DNA of 64,000 bases from Ceratopteris richardii (GCA_020310875.1 CM035439.1:141055139-141119138); one strand, 5' to 3'; positions 1-11,350 are shown, numbered from the stretch's first letter. Numbers and translations: made by a program. The notes: generated from the letters alone by a model not told the origin.

Positions 1-1044
1 CATCTCAGAATCACTTGTTTCTGATCTGGGAATGTATGGATAATCACTCAACTACTGGGCCCAAGACCTGGCAGTGTGATTGACACTAGCTTCAGAAGAT
101 CTGAGGCTCTGTCTGTCTCGGCCTAAGTGTCTGCCTGATCTAAGGTTCATAAGCCTGATTTATTTATCCCCTGGAACCCAAGCACACTCTCGTTGCAGGT
201 TGATTTTGCACCAATCACTTTGTTCTTTTTAGTTGAATATTATGTTTATGGTCTTGTCTGAAATCGCGTCGTCAGGAGTACTTAAGTGAATTTCCGCACT
301 TGATAAGTGATCGACTCTAGTTTACCTTTTGTCCTTTAGGGTTTTCGCACTTAAGACCTATTTACTTCTTGCACTTTGTTGATTAATATTCTTGGACTTG
401 ATTCGTGCCTAACGTTGCCCTAATTAATTACCACACCTAAGTCGTACTTAGCCTAGGCTAGGAATTGACAAAGGAGGGTTGAGAGATCTTCCAACCTCAA
501 TTAGCTGGTTGACCAGACTGCTACACAAGCCCAGGAAGCCTTCTCCCAAGCTTGGTACTCACCCTTGCTAGCTTGCTTTGGATTGCCTTGAGCGCGCACA
601 AAGTTCCTGCAAAAGCACACCTGTTAGTATAGCTCTATTGCCACAAGTAATTGAAAGACACACTTCAATAATTTCAGCCCCCTTGGAGTAGTTCACTGTA
701 CCCCCTGAATCTGAGAACCACTTAGTTCCACCTAAAGGTCAACTTAAAAATGCATGTTCTAAAACTCCGCGTATGATTCTCAACGAGCTTTCCAACGAGA
801 CCAAAATCTCATCAATCAGAGTTCGTATGGTCAAGTTATGACCATTCAGGCACTAAAGGGTCAAAACAGGCACTCAGGGTTCAGGAGATCCCTCTCTGGT
901 TTCTAGGCCTTTTGCCCACTTCCAAGGTTCTAAAGTTATACCAAGGTGCCTAAAATTAAGCTCAACTACCCTTCCAATCACTAAAAAAATTAACCCTAAA
1001 TTTTCATGCGTTAAAAGCCGTGTATCACAATAGGTCGGGTCGAG
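1..1044. other. Unassigned, probably interior of a minus-strand gypsy element
   Basis: No open reading frame or retroelement domain was recognised on either strand. Because the PBS at 1843-1860 and LTR at 1869-2462 are in minus orientation, this stretch should be the 5' untranslated leader or early interior of that element, read leftwards and leaving the window. The only structure seen is the start of the leader repeat near 1020. Confidence 0.4.
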
Positions 1045-1400
1045 GTGTCGCGATAGGTCGAAGTGTCGCGATAGGTCGGGGTGTCGCGATAGCTCGTGAA
1101 GTGTCGCGATAGCTCGTGAAGTGTCGCGATATGTCGGGGTGTCGCGATAGCTCGTGAGGTGTCGCGATAGGTCGAAGTGTCGCGATAGGTCGGGGTGTCG
1201 CGATAGCTCGTGAAGTGTCGCGATAGCTCGTGAGGTGTCGCGATAGGTCGAAGTGTCGCGATAGGTCGGGGTGTCGCGATAGCTCGTGAAGTGTCGCGAT
1301 AGGTCAGGGTGTCGCGATAGCTCGTGAAGTGTCGCGATAGGTCGGGGTGTCGCGATAGCTCGTGAGGTGTCGCGATACCTCGAGGTGTCGTGATAGCTCG
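1045..1400 (-). repeat. Tandem leader repeat with TCGCGATA core
   Basis: About 19 units spaced 18-20 bases apart each carry gtcgcgata (18 perfect, one gtcgtgata near 1387); one more copy lies near 1503. Units come in three flavours, differing after the core (agctcgtga, aggtcga, aggtcgggg). The array lies between the PBS and the missing gag of the minus-strand gypsy element, so it belongs to its untranslated leader. The six-base centre TCGCGA is self-complementary. The leaders of related elements at 20075-20465 and 52780-53335 hold other repeats with the same centre. Confidence 0.9.
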
Positions 1401-1842
1401 GGATATGGTGAATTTTTCTGTTCTATCTAGTGATCCTGGGAGCTCTAGGCCTGCGCAGTGTCGTGGTGCACTCAGAATCGTGATTGGGTGAAATTTTCGG
1501 AGTGTCGCGATAGCTCAAGCTCAACACCTCGGGGACTGTGCAGACAATTTCTGTACCTGCTGAGCTTGCTGGAGATGATGATGGAGCTGCCACCTGCAAG
1601 AAACATGCAAAAAACACACAAAGACAAGCACGCACAATCGCTCTCTCTCAAACTCGCACACAACAAATGAGGGAATGATAGGGAAGAGGGGATATGTAGT
1701 GGAGAAGGAGGTGGAGGTGGAAATGGAGAATGAGGTGAAGATGAAGATGGAGATGGAAAAAAATCAGAAATTTACCTACTACTTACCATTCCAACGCGTC
1801 CTCTCTACGTCTTACCATCACACGCTCGTCCTCAAAGCTCGA

Positions 1843-1860
1843 TCCCCGGCAACGGCGCCA
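1843..1860 (-). promoter_or_regulatory. Primer-binding site, tRNA-Asp type
   Basis: On the minus strand this reads TGGCGCCGTTGCCGGGGA, the 18-base site that many plant gypsy elements use to prime minus-strand DNA synthesis from tRNA-Asp. It follows the LTR end by eight bases (ccaaattt in minus orientation), the same spacing as in the related copies at 19673 and 52409. This fixes the element's orientation as leftward. Confidence 0.9.
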
Positions 1861-1868
1861 AAATTTGG

Positions 1869-2462
1869 TGTAGCTCAGTGATGAGTAGCACCTCCTTTAA
1901 TGTCAATCCGGGAAGACGTGAGGATGGTATGAAGACCACGAGCAAGTGGAAGCACAAGTGCGTGAGTGAGAAGCACACAAGCATGCACACACATACACGC
2001 ACACGCGCGCACACGGTAAGAACAAAGAGAGTAAGACAATGGAATCACTTCTATTGCAAGAAAGTTCTCATACAAGCTCAAACTACAAGAAGCTAATACA
2101 AGTTCTCTAACCCAAAAATGAGCTCTCTAGCTCTATTTATAGTTTTTGACTAGCTTTTGGCCCTGTCCAGACCTAGTGTCCGGCCTAGTTAAAAATTAGG
2201 TTCCAGGGCTTATTTGAGGGCTCAAACGAGATCTAAAAATTATGAAAATTGGCAGGCAACTACTTCTAAGGCTCCCCAAGCTCGAGGACTCCTCGGCTTG
2301 TACAAAATGGAGCTACAAAAAGGTGAAATGATATTTACAAGGGTTTTTTGTGATGAGACTCACTTAAAAATGATGTAAGGGTTTTGAAAAAAAATGAAGG
2401 GTTGCCTTAGTGCTAGATCTGCATGTGTGTCCGTACTTGCTTCTTCCCGTATACTGTCAACA
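1869..2462 (-). repeat. 5' LTR of minus-strand gypsy element (G1)
   Basis: Read on the minus strand it starts with tgttga and ends with ca just before the PBS. It closely matches the LTRs at 19048-19665 and 27737-28363 over the stretch from the ctccattttg region through the TATA box (tatttata at 2134-2141 on the plus strand) and the TG-rich region to the end. The outer start at 2462 is inferred from the terminal tgttga and is less certain than the inner end. No partner 3' LTR is in the window. Confidence 0.8.
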
Positions 2463-3866
2463 ACAACATTCAGGCATAAGCGAACTACAACCTCTACAAC
2501 ATCGAAGACGGCAAGGCGATGGGAAGATCACAGGGACATGCTGTAGCGAAGGAAACAATCGAGGGAGGACTGTGAATGATTTGATGGCGACATCTCTCGA
2601 AAACAAAAGTGCTGAAGCAATTTCAGCCTTTAGAAAGGAAGCATGAAGCAGGAGGACTGAAGTGGAGCAGAACCTTGAAGGAAGGAAGCTAGGCCTCTGT
2701 ACAGCACTTGTAGAGGAAGTAAAAGTTTTCTTGAAGTTGTCATTGTATTTCTGCACATGCACGTGCGTTGTGAAATGTATGTAATCCTGTGCAGAGATTA
2801 ATAAGTGGCACAAACTTGTCATCCTTGAACACGTGTTAGCTAATGATCTCTCGGCATCACAAGTGCTAAGGATACTAGGTCCATGCTGAGTACACGACAG
2901 AGGGTGGGGAGTCAATGCACTGAATGGGAATGTCCAATGTGATATCTATGTCTGAGGGAAGGATTTCGTGTTGTTGTCCTTTCTTGACACAATGTTGTCA
3001 TGTCAGTTTCGACACTTGCTAGACATTAATATGACATGTTTGGGCTGAGGTCATTTTTAGTATGACATGCAATAGAATCTGTCACTTCTATTTTTCACTC
3101 CTATAAGCTCGCTTGTATGGACACAGTTTGAACCACAAGTCTACAGAAGTATTAAGTAGATCATCTTCGGGTTTCCCATACATGTCGCGGGAGAGAACTT
3201 TTGTAGACCATACACAGTCTCTTTATTTTTTGTGTACCTGTCAGCTAGGGTGGTGGTTCGGGAGACTCAAGTTGCATCCCTCTTATGGCATCAAGTGCTT
3301 GAGGACATCCTCTTCAACGGTTATTATCACAGATGAAAATAGGAGCAGAGCTACTATCTTAGGGAATCATTGGAAGTGACTTCAGATCCACTGGTGGTAA
3401 AAGTTTTTTTATCACATTCATCTTGACAGCTAGCATTTACTTTCTGGTGTGACTTGGATTTTTTGCTTGCTTACATGAATGATAGAGTTTTGTGTTTTGC
3501 TTCTTGGAAAAAACATGTGTACAGAAGGTGTGTGGTTGTATGTATGACAAAGTGAGTTGTGCAAGTGTTTATGAGTGTGCATGCCTGTGTGTGTGAAGGG
3601 GAAACAAGGGTGAAGATGTGTTCGGGTATAGGAGTATAAGAGTATGTGAGAGTGGATGTGTATGCAAGTGTAAGTGCATGTGAGTACATGTGTGAGAGTG
3701 TGTATGCTGAAGAGGAAATGAGCTTGGAGGAGTGAGTACGTAAGTACAGTTGTGTGTGCGAGGTAGTGGGAAAGGAGCGCGAAACCATCAAGCGGGGGGG
3801 GTAGATCGTGGAACCCTCAGGCGATACAAGTAGATCAATTCCACAGGATTTGAGCAAAATAAAGGC
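2463..3866. other. Unassigned; possible terminal exon of a host gene near 2474-2646
   Basis: No retroelement domain was seen. On the plus strand a pyrimidine-rich stretch ending in cag at 2471-2473 could be a 3' splice site, followed by an open frame (QHRRRQGDGKITGTCC...AISAFRKEA, then stop at 2644-2646) and AT-rich sequence that could be a 3' untranslated region. A second open stretch runs 3113-3379 (contains RERTFVDHTQSL). Neither is recognised. A TG-rich stretch runs 3500-3770. This could be a captured or resident gene end, or chance open frames. Confidence 0.25.
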
Positions 3867-5800
3867 TTGTATAATCATATTACATGTGGGCTTAGGATTC
3901 ATCAACCTGCTACAGAGCAGTGTTGGCCCATAGCCTGTTTACCATCACGAGTCATTATTACTTTAGCTTCGTTTGTCGATGCCTTCCGACTCCCTCGAGA
4001 AGGATTGCAGAATGGTCCACTTCTTCCCGTAGCCACCATGAAAGAGTTGTTTCCCCGACACTCGTCTAATGAGTACGCCATTCTGTGTAGACCTGAATCG
4101 GAGCATACAGCTCTGCAATTTTTAGTCGCTATTTTGAACTTACAAAAACGCACCTATGGTATCTCTCGCCCCTTCTATTCGATGATAGACATTGCGTCTC
4201 GTGAAACTGTTTATTTCACATCCTTTTACTTCCGACGCATTCACCGTGAATGTGTCGCAGTTATCAAACAAGACACTAAGGGTGACCTTCCACGTTCTCG
4301 TCTACCCCATATCCTCACTTTTCTCTTTCCAACAATCCAAGCTGCGCAACCCCCTCCAACCGCTCCCTTCTTGTTGCATGAAGAATCTACTCAAATGCTC
4401 GAGGATGAGGAAGATGATGATGCAGACCTATTGCAACTTTTTCACCAAAAACGAAGATGTGTGAGTCCCTCCGGCAGTCAGGTGCAAGGATCAACTGTTG
4501 GCCATGAAGAAGAAGTCTTCCACGACACTGCTACATCCATTGATGTTGATTCTTTCGTTCCTTCTTCTCCAATTAAGCAGCAAGAACAAGGTGCCCACAT
4601 AGAAGACTCTGAAGAAGTTTCTTCTCGGGAGGATTCTCATCAGCAGGATCAAGAAGCTATGAAGGAAATTGTTGCAAAAGTTCTTAACGAAGTGATTGTC
4701 ATGGTTGACGCTGTGATTGACAAAACTGAGGTGACAAAACAGAATCCAACCGGCCTAATCTTGCTGTCGAATACCCTTATCCCACTTCCTCCACCAATGA
4801 ACCCTGTTGAGCCCGTTGTCCCCGTTGAGCCTGTTGTTCTGGACGCACTCGCTACTTCATCTTTTCTCTCGATTACTTTCCACCACCTTCCCCTCATCTA
4901 TTATCAGCCTCTTCATCCCAGCCACTTCCTGTTCTTCCTCCTCCGACTATGATGTTCCATGAATTGGAGTCTATGGGTCATCTCCTGATTCAATTCTCTC
5001 AGCAGTTACCTCTTCAAATGAAGCTGGCAACCGACAATATCAGACAGGATCTGCAAGGCAAAGTTGATTTGTTAGAGGTAGATATTGCTCCTTGCAGGAA
5101 GAAGCTAATGCGATCAAGGCAGAGAACCATGCCCTGCAGGTGCAGCTTCAACAACTTCAAACAAGGATCGCAGAGCAGGACACCTTGATTGCCCAATGAG
5201 ATGCTGCCCTTGCTGAGTTGAATGAAAAGGATGCTCTTTTATCCGCTCACGATGAAGAGATCAAGCAGTTAAATCAGTTGGTATAGGATAAGGAAGATGC
5301 TCATGTGGCGATTGGAAATTTGTTGGAAGAAACTCGTGCACAGCTGGATGAGGTCATACAAAAAGGGCAAGAAATGGCAGACTTAGCCATTCAAAACACT
5401 GAGGAATTAAAGCTAGTATCTGCCGAACTATTGCAGAAGAGTCGAGATTTGGATGCACAGACGGCCCGGACGCTTCAGATAAAGAAGGAGATGGAAGGTA
5501 TCTTGAAAGAAAGGGATGCATATTATAAAACCATCGAATATCAAGCTCAGGAGTTGGAACACAGAGAAAAGCAGCTAGGAGCTCAAGCAGAGAGATTGTC
5601 TCGAATTGATGGTCAAATTGCTGATATGAGATTGAGCCGAGATGCAGCCATTGCCAATGATTTTTATTTGCAAGAAGCCTTTTTGCAGACGTAGACCGAT
5701 GCTTTGATGAGTCAGGTTATTGCGGCGAGTTCAGTACGAACTGACACACAGTTTGTGGAGCCGGAAACCTTAAAGCTGATGCTGGATTCATTAAAATAGA
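3867..5800 (+). pseudogene. Coiled-coil accessory protein, antisense to its LTR element
   Basis: A 361-residue frame (3867-4949) is followed by a coiled-coil frame with interruptions (stops near 5197 and 5286; open 5305-5694) ending at a TAG near 5800. The N-terminal part (about residues 1-160) looks globular; its segment YFTSFYFRRIHREC...LPHILTFLF resembles the type of domain found in plant transposon-associated proteins, but the family is not proven. Next come an acidic stretch (EDEEDDDADLL), a Pro/Val-rich stretch, and long Gln/Glu/Leu heptad-like segments (LLEETRAQLDEVIQKGQEMA). The adjacent PBS at 5888-5905 is in minus orientation, so this ORF runs against the element and stops about 90 bases from its PBS. 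The ORF at 21145-23420 is arranged the same way. The true start may lie upstream. Confidence 0.6.
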
Positions 5801-5887
5801 AAATAACTAGGACTTTCAAATTAGCTAGAACCCTGTATATACAAGGCATCGTTGATGAGCCTTAAGTTTACTTTCTTTGTGGGTTTG

Positions 5888-5905
5888 AGTCCACCGTGCG
5901 TGCCA
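5888..5905 (-). promoter_or_regulatory. Primer-binding site, tRNA-Lys-like
   Basis: Read on the minus strand it is TGGCACGCACGGTGGACT, one base inside an LTR end (taaca). It resembles the plant tRNA-Lys site TGGCGCCCACCGTGG with shared changes. The first 16 bases recur exactly at 21099-21114 and, in minus orientation, at 24596-24611. Confidence 0.7.
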
Positions 5906-5906
5906 G

Positions 5907-6430
5907 TGTTAGCCTGCCAGATTGGCACAATGTAATTTTATTTTTTCATATACCACACGCATCGAAAGGGTGTAGCGAAGCGATGTAACCTTTTTACCCA
6001 TTAATGAAGAGACATTACGGTGTTCTCTAGTGCGAGAGGAGACGGGGATCGCCGGACTGTCTGTCTGGGCGATTGCGATCTTACGGAGACGCTGTGGTGT
6101 AGAATTTGCAGACATTTGGAATACTATTAAGTTTGTTCTTATTGAATTGTCGTAATTTACTATTAACACAGTAATACTGTCTTAATATCAATAAGTATGT
6201 TCGATTGTGTGATTGAACAATTGCACGATAATCTACTGTGTGAGGATACCGTAAACGAAGGATTATAAATGTGTAACAGAAGTATTGCCTTGACGAATAT
6301 TTACTGTGTGATTAACTGGTTAATTGGGAAAATTAAGTAAAGGGTCTCTGCATTGCCAGACCCCTACCATTCCCAAGAACCCGAAAGAGATTAAAAGCGA
6401 CTAGACCGAAGTCCTTTTAACAAGACTTGT
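5907..6430 (-). repeat. Probable 5' LTR of minus-strand tRNA-Lys-type element
   Basis: The sequence begins tgttag directly outside the PBS, so in minus orientation it ends ctaaca, as an LTR should. The outer end is not defined because no second copy is in the window; 6430 is only a guess. It does not resemble the LTR at 20613-21097 beyond its last few bases, so the two elements have diverged LTRs despite sharing a PBS. Confidence 0.45.
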
Positions 6431-7175
6431 ATACATATGTACATTAATTTATAGTTAGCTCACTTATACATTTTTTATGATCATGAGCTTGTACATATAT
6501 GCCTAAGACACTTGAGAAGTGAGGAAGAACTCTCTCATCATTCAGATGAAAAGTTTTCTCAATAGAAGGAAAAATTGCGCCCGATATTTTGCTATGTTCT
6601 CCTTCTGTGTTTAATCATTTCAAGAATCCTTTTGTAGAAGTCCAAGTCCATAGTTCTTCTATGGTTAAAGTTTTAGAGCCTAATTGTAAACAAGCTGAGA
6701 GAATTATGTGTAGGAACATTTGTATGTGAAGAAGTGTTGAGTGTCTTCTGAAACAGTCGCAATCTCGATGGTCAAAGAATTGATTAGTTCTCAGTGCATA
6801 GTGTAAAGTTTTGCACAAATGAGGAGTCAAAATCTAAGTTGGAAGGTAAGCCATCTATGGCTAAAAGCATTTGCTTAAATGGCTTCTAGTTTGGGAGAAC
6901 TATGTGTTAGAAGTTGCAGGTGTCAAAATCGACTATACAAGAGAACAGTTTCAGACATAGGTGAACTATTTCATTCATTTCTCAAGATCTACTGAATCGT
7001 TTGAGAAGATTTCACTTGGAGAAGGTGCACAATCTTTAGTCGATAGCTTATGCAAAGTTTTATAAAAACATTTACACATTTGATCAGTCAATGAGTGAGT
7101 TATGTGTAGCAGACTTTTTGAGTAGTGACTCTCTTCACAGTTAGTTCAAGATTTTGATAATCTAGTATTGATCCT
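6431..7175. other. Unassigned AT-rich sequence
   Basis: I see no domain, repeat or paired LTR here. It lies between the presumed LTR of the tRNA-Lys-type element and the broken left edge of the minus-strand copia element. It could be the rest of that LTR, the flank of the copia insertion, or both. Confidence 0.3.
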
Positions 7176-8114
7176 CTAAATTGGTAAAGGTTTTGAGTTG
7201 TTCTTGATATAGAGGTGCTCTAACATCAGGGATAGCTTGTTCTTTTGGAGATTAACACTCTCCATCATCCATGAGTGACCTATTCTTTCGTTTAGCAACT
7301 CCATTCCATTGAGGTGTATACGACACGTACACTGAAGTTTTATCCCACATTCAGCTAGAAATGCATTAAAGTTAGAAGACATATATTCCCCCCCTCGATC
7401 AGAACAGAGGGTGCCCATTTTACATGTTGATAGATTTTTAGCCAAAACTAGAAACTGTTTGAAGCACATAAACACTTCAGACTTTGCGTTCAATGGATAT
7501 ACCCATGCATGCCTAGAAAAAACATCGATGAAAGTCACAAAGTACAGATAGTTCTCAAAAGAAGGTGTCTGCATAGGACCATAGACATCACTATGTACAA
7601 GCTGCAATTTTTGAGTATCCCGAACTAAACCATCTTTTGGAAAGGAAGAACGCTGCATTTTGCCCAAAATATAGCCTTCACATACATGTTTACCGGGTGC
7701 CTCAAGTTTGGGCGAAGAGGACACCATTTCAGATTTTTGCAGGTGTAGCAAACTAGCAAAATTTAGATGACAAAAGCATGCATGCCAAAGCTTTGCATCT
7801 GACATAGCCTGAGAATCATGTACTGCACATGCCAAATCATTTACAGATCTTTCATAGTCTATGAGTTTATACAGCCCATGACATAAAATGCCAGAAGCAA
7901 TAATGACATCGCCATTTGATATATCATGAACTGTACATCTGTCATCAACAAATTTCACAACCAAGCCAATCTTGGCTAATTCAAAAATTGATAACAGATT
8001 TTTCTTGATCCGTGGCACAAACAAAGCATCTGACAAAGTGAAAGAACTACCATTAGCAGTAGTCAAAATGATCTTACCAACACCATAACAAGATAGGAGG
8101 AGTTGTTGGCACAT
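7176..8114 (-). pseudogene. Copia integrase, N-terminal part (element B')
   Basis: This open frame carries the GAG-pre-integrase segment (DAKLWHACFCHLNFASLL...HVCEGYILGK) and the start of the integrase core ([36 protein letters not shown]). The HHCC zinc site has lost its last cysteine (CEGY where family members have CEGC). The two core aspartates (HSD, SDRGG) remain, but the frame degrades around NAFLAECGIKLQC before the catalytic glutamate region, and the domain is then cut off. It would bind and join cDNA ends to the host chromosome if complete. It is a decayed fragment. Confidence 0.85.
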
Positions 8115-9289
8115 GTAACAGTATTCCCTGTAGGAGCAGACTCGAGTGACGAGAAGAAATTGTGCTACGAGGTAATATGTTTGGTTGCACCACTATCAAA
8201 GTACCAAACATCTGAGTCTACTGCAGACATGCACTGCTCATGAGAAGATGGGTCAAAACTGCAAACAGGAGTAAACACCCATTCTTGTTCCTACACAAGA
8301 TTAGCAGACTCTGTTTTCGGTGTAGAGGCCTCTGCAACAACCATTCTGGCGTATTTCTTCTTTGCCTCTTTAGCAGCCAGTTTTGAACAACTCTTGATGA
8401 CATGATCATTTGCTTTACAGTATTTGCAAAACAATTTTTGCTTTTCTGATTTCTTCTCATCTTTGTCTTCCTTCTTTGAATGTGCAACATTTGCAGATTT
8501 CTGCTTACTAGTAGAAGAGCTCCATTTACCTTTGCCCTTCTGACTAGCCAGGAAAGCTTGATCTGCAACATGCATAATAGACCTGTTCTGCCTAGACTGG
8601 TCTTCTTGTAATAGAACATAGACTAAATCCTCAAATGACAAGGCATTTGGATTGCCTTTCATCATCAAATGAAGAGTAGAAGCAAAACTCTGATAGGAGT
8701 CAGGAAGACCATTCAGAATGATCTGCACAAGTGAGCGATCTGGTATAACTTCATCAACAAAAATCAACTGTTCTTTCAAATCCTTGATCTTTGTGAGAAA
8801 CCTATCCATAGAATAACCTTCATTCATGTGCTCACTCTCCAATTCTTTTTGGAGGTAAGTAACACGAGCCTCATTCCTAGCTTGGTACAATGTGGTAAGT
8901 GTATACCAAGCATCCTTAGCTGTTCTACAAGAGTGAATGTGAGGAATAATGGCACGTTTGACAGAGAAAGCTATCAATGCATGTGCCTGAGCATATCTAC
9001 CATCCGAACAAAGTTGCTCTACAGTAGGTGCAACAAAAACAGTAGCACGAATAGAAACCTGCAGAATATCATCATCTTCGACACTGTCTCCACCAGCTCC
9101 AGCAACATGTATTTGGAGTACTTGTATTCGCAAGTGTAACAGGACGTCTTTCAACACCCTGTACAATATTCCACAGTCCTTTTGCAACCAATACATGTTG
9201 CATCATATAAGCCCATAATGGGTAGTTTGTACCATCCAACTTATCCTCAACAACCAACATACGGAATACATCACTGCTTTCAGCGATGG
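8115..9289 (-). pseudogene. Copia gag and protease remnant (element B')
   Basis: The gag reads from the segment MLVVEDKLDGTNYPLWAYMM (about 9260) through a UBN2-type gag domain (KDAWYTLTTLYQARNEARV, FLTKIKDLKEQLIFVDEV, LVQIILNGLPDSYQSFAST) to a CX2CX4HX4C zinc knuckle (CKYCKANDHVIKSC near 8400). The ATG used by the sister copy at 36435 is ATC here (around 9278), and frame changes break the N-terminal part. Between the knuckle and 8115 is a protease remnant with the motif region DVWYFDSG. Gag would form the virus-like particle. The gene is inactive. Confidence 0.85.
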
Positions 9290-9630
9290 CCGATGACTAA
9301 AATACCTTGATGCAGAAAATTGGTTGTATCTCAAAAAGTTGAACAAAACTGTCTAAACGAATTTTGCTAAACCTGTAGCAGACTTTGAGACACTTATACT
9401 AGCGAACCAAAACTGGTACATAGCTTTGGCACAAAAAGATGAAATAGCTTGCATAAGTACTATGATAATGCGTTCGGAGGCCGAAACGAGCTCAGATCAC
9501 GATTTCAACACCACAACGCAAAGATGTTTTGATCTCTGAAACACCGTGAGTATGCTTACCCAAATTTCGTACGATTCTGAGACTGCAACCAGAGAGGTGT
9601 AGACAATGCCCTATATGAAGCAGTGACCTA

Positions 9631-9641
9631 CTTTGATACCA
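9631..9641 (-). promoter_or_regulatory. Primer-binding site, initiator Met tRNA (decayed)
   Basis: On the minus strand this reads TGGTATCAAAG, against the usual copia TGGTATCAGAG. It lies two bases inside the LTR end. Confidence 0.75.
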
Positions 9642-9643
9642 AT

Positions 9644-9863
9644 TGTTGGAGTTAGATGTCTACGGAAGCACGTGAATAGCACAAGGAAGAAGAAGAAGCT
9701 TGGAGCACAATATACAATGCTGAATGTATTACCACTAGATAATTGGCCCGTTAGGGCAATAGGTGTATATACAAGTCGGGGGAAAAAACCTCCTAAAGAG
9801 GGAAAAAAGTGCCCCAAAAGGTCCTAGAGTGTTCACAAACATCACTACCTAAATATATCAACA
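9644..9863 (-). repeat. 5' LTR of copia B' (220 bp)
   Basis: In minus orientation it starts tgttgatatatttaggtag and ends caactccaaca. It aligns along its length with the plus-strand LTRs at 31534-31763 and 47356-47564. No matching LTR lies to the left. Confidence 0.9.
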
Positions 9864-9998
9864 AGCCTCGTTAGAAAAAATTATCCATAGCCATATCCAC
9901 AACAAGGGAGATACTAGAACTAGTACCTGCCACAACCATAGGTTAGGGCAGAGCAACCCTACCAACCATAATGCCAGGCTCAACAAGGGCCTCAGCCT

Positions 9999-11350
9999 AT
10001 GCTAGCTCAGCAACCTCCAACTCCAACCAATGTGATTCCAGTGAAGTATGCAGCCGCTGAAGAAAACTTAAATAGAGCCTTAGTGCTAGCATCACCATTG
10101 ATTACAAAAAGTGACTCGAGTGATCACAGTATTGACTCCACTCATATCGATAGTCCACAAGCTTACTATATGCAGTCACCTGAGCATAATGAGACATATT
10201 ATTATGAAGACCCGAGCGAACCTAGTTTGGAGCCAGAATATGCTAATGTTAGGTATGCGAACCCTAACTCTAAGCCCCAACCTAGAAAAATTAGACCCCA
10301 AGCACCTAGAGGACCGTGCTATAGATGCCAAGGTGATGAATTTATTCGTGATTTCCCTACACCTGCACCCGTGCAACCCCAATCAGTGACAATTCAAGGT
10401 TTTTGTCCAGATTGTGGGAAGGAACACCTCTTACGGGATCGTCCCGAGAACCCAAATCATGGGCCAAAGATCACTCCTATCAATGTGATTGGGTTAGTAG
10501 TAGATTCCACTAGAAGTGTAACTTCAATTGCCCCAGTGCAAGTGGTCACAAGAGCTCAGACATTACAGAAGAGCCAAGGCTTAGGAAATGAAAAGAGTTC
10601 TAACGTCAATGGGAATGAGAGTATAACTAAGAAAAGAACAAGAGCTTGGAAGGATAGCCATGAGTGAATGAAGAGACAATGGTCTAAGAAAATGAGCAAG
10701 CTTGAGGAGAGCCTAAGAGAAACGAAAGACAAGATAATCAAAATCACCTCTCAAACCCACTTTCACACATCACCACCCCCACCATCCCTATCACCTTCTC
10801 ATCCACCACATTCTAATCCACCTCAGATAACCCCACCACCACCCTCTAGGAGTAAGGACAAGGCAAGTGAAAGAATAAGCGTTCCTCCCAAGGAAGCTTA
10901 TGTGCCCAATTCCATTGAACCAGACACTTTTTCTTCTATGAATTGGTATTCCCAAGAATTTCTAAGAGAGATTCAAGAAGAGAAGTGGGCTAAAGGAAGT
11001 GAAAATCCTTCTCCCAGTGAACTTGTGGATGACTTACATGATCAATTCCCAGAAGACATTCCTTCTATTTATGGAGAATAGGAGGATGCCCAGTCAAGTG
11101 AATGGTTAGACTTCGAGTCTAATTCCCTACAAGAACTACCTCATTTCATAGGCCCATGGGAAGCCAAGTCCATCTGCATGAGAGCACCCACGATTATGAT
11201 AAGGAACGAAGACTTAGTTTTGCCTAGAAACACAAAAGTAGTGAAGAACACTAAAGTGCAATGCAATCTCACTTTAGAGGAGCTACTCAAGGTTAAGCGA
11301 GAGTTTTGGAAACACACAGCAAACCAAGTGCCAAAAGTAGAAAAATCTCA
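9999..11350 (+). pseudogene. Gypsy gag, C-terminal part
   Basis: A frame with two in-frame stops (TGA at 10665, TAG at 11079) runs through two degenerate zinc knuckles, CYRCQGDEFIRDF (His and last Cys replaced by Phe) and CPDCGKEHLLRDR (last Cys replaced by Arg). A basic stretch (KKRTRAWKDSHE), a Pro-rich linker (PPPPSLSPSHPPHSNPP) and a conserved-looking stretch before protease follow. The N-terminal gag domain is absent, lost at the copia boundary at 9863. Gag would package the element RNA. The TGA is consistent with CGA-to-TGA decay. Identification rests on position before protease and the knuckles. Confidence 0.75.

Larger units (their letters stand above)
7176..9863 (-). mobile_element. 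Copia element B', minus strand, truncated
   Basis: In minus orientation the order is LTR (9644-9863), PBS (9631-9641), gag (about 9289-8291), protease remnant (about 8290-8115) and integrase to about 7176. RT, RNase H and the 3' LTR are missing at the left edge. It is the same family as the plus-strand copia at 31534-47564, matching in leader, gag and integrase. It sits against the gypsy element that begins at 9864. Confidence 0.85.

Noticed and set aside
1045..1400. CRISPR-like look of the leader repeat
   Set aside because: Units are contiguous with no unique spacers of constant length, there are no cas genes, and the context is a plant gypsy leader.
2457..2915. Minus-strand open frame of 152 codons
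   Set aside because: Composition is Ser/Cys/Leu-rich without domain-like pattern and it overlaps a better plus-strand candidate; judged a chance frame.
5869..5906. tRNA-like 3' end (T-loop and CCA) on the plus strand at 5881-5905, and likewise at 21099-21123 and 24590-24611
   Set aside because: Only the tRNA 3' part is present and each lies at an LTR end, so it is the complement of a primer-binding site, not a tRNA gene.
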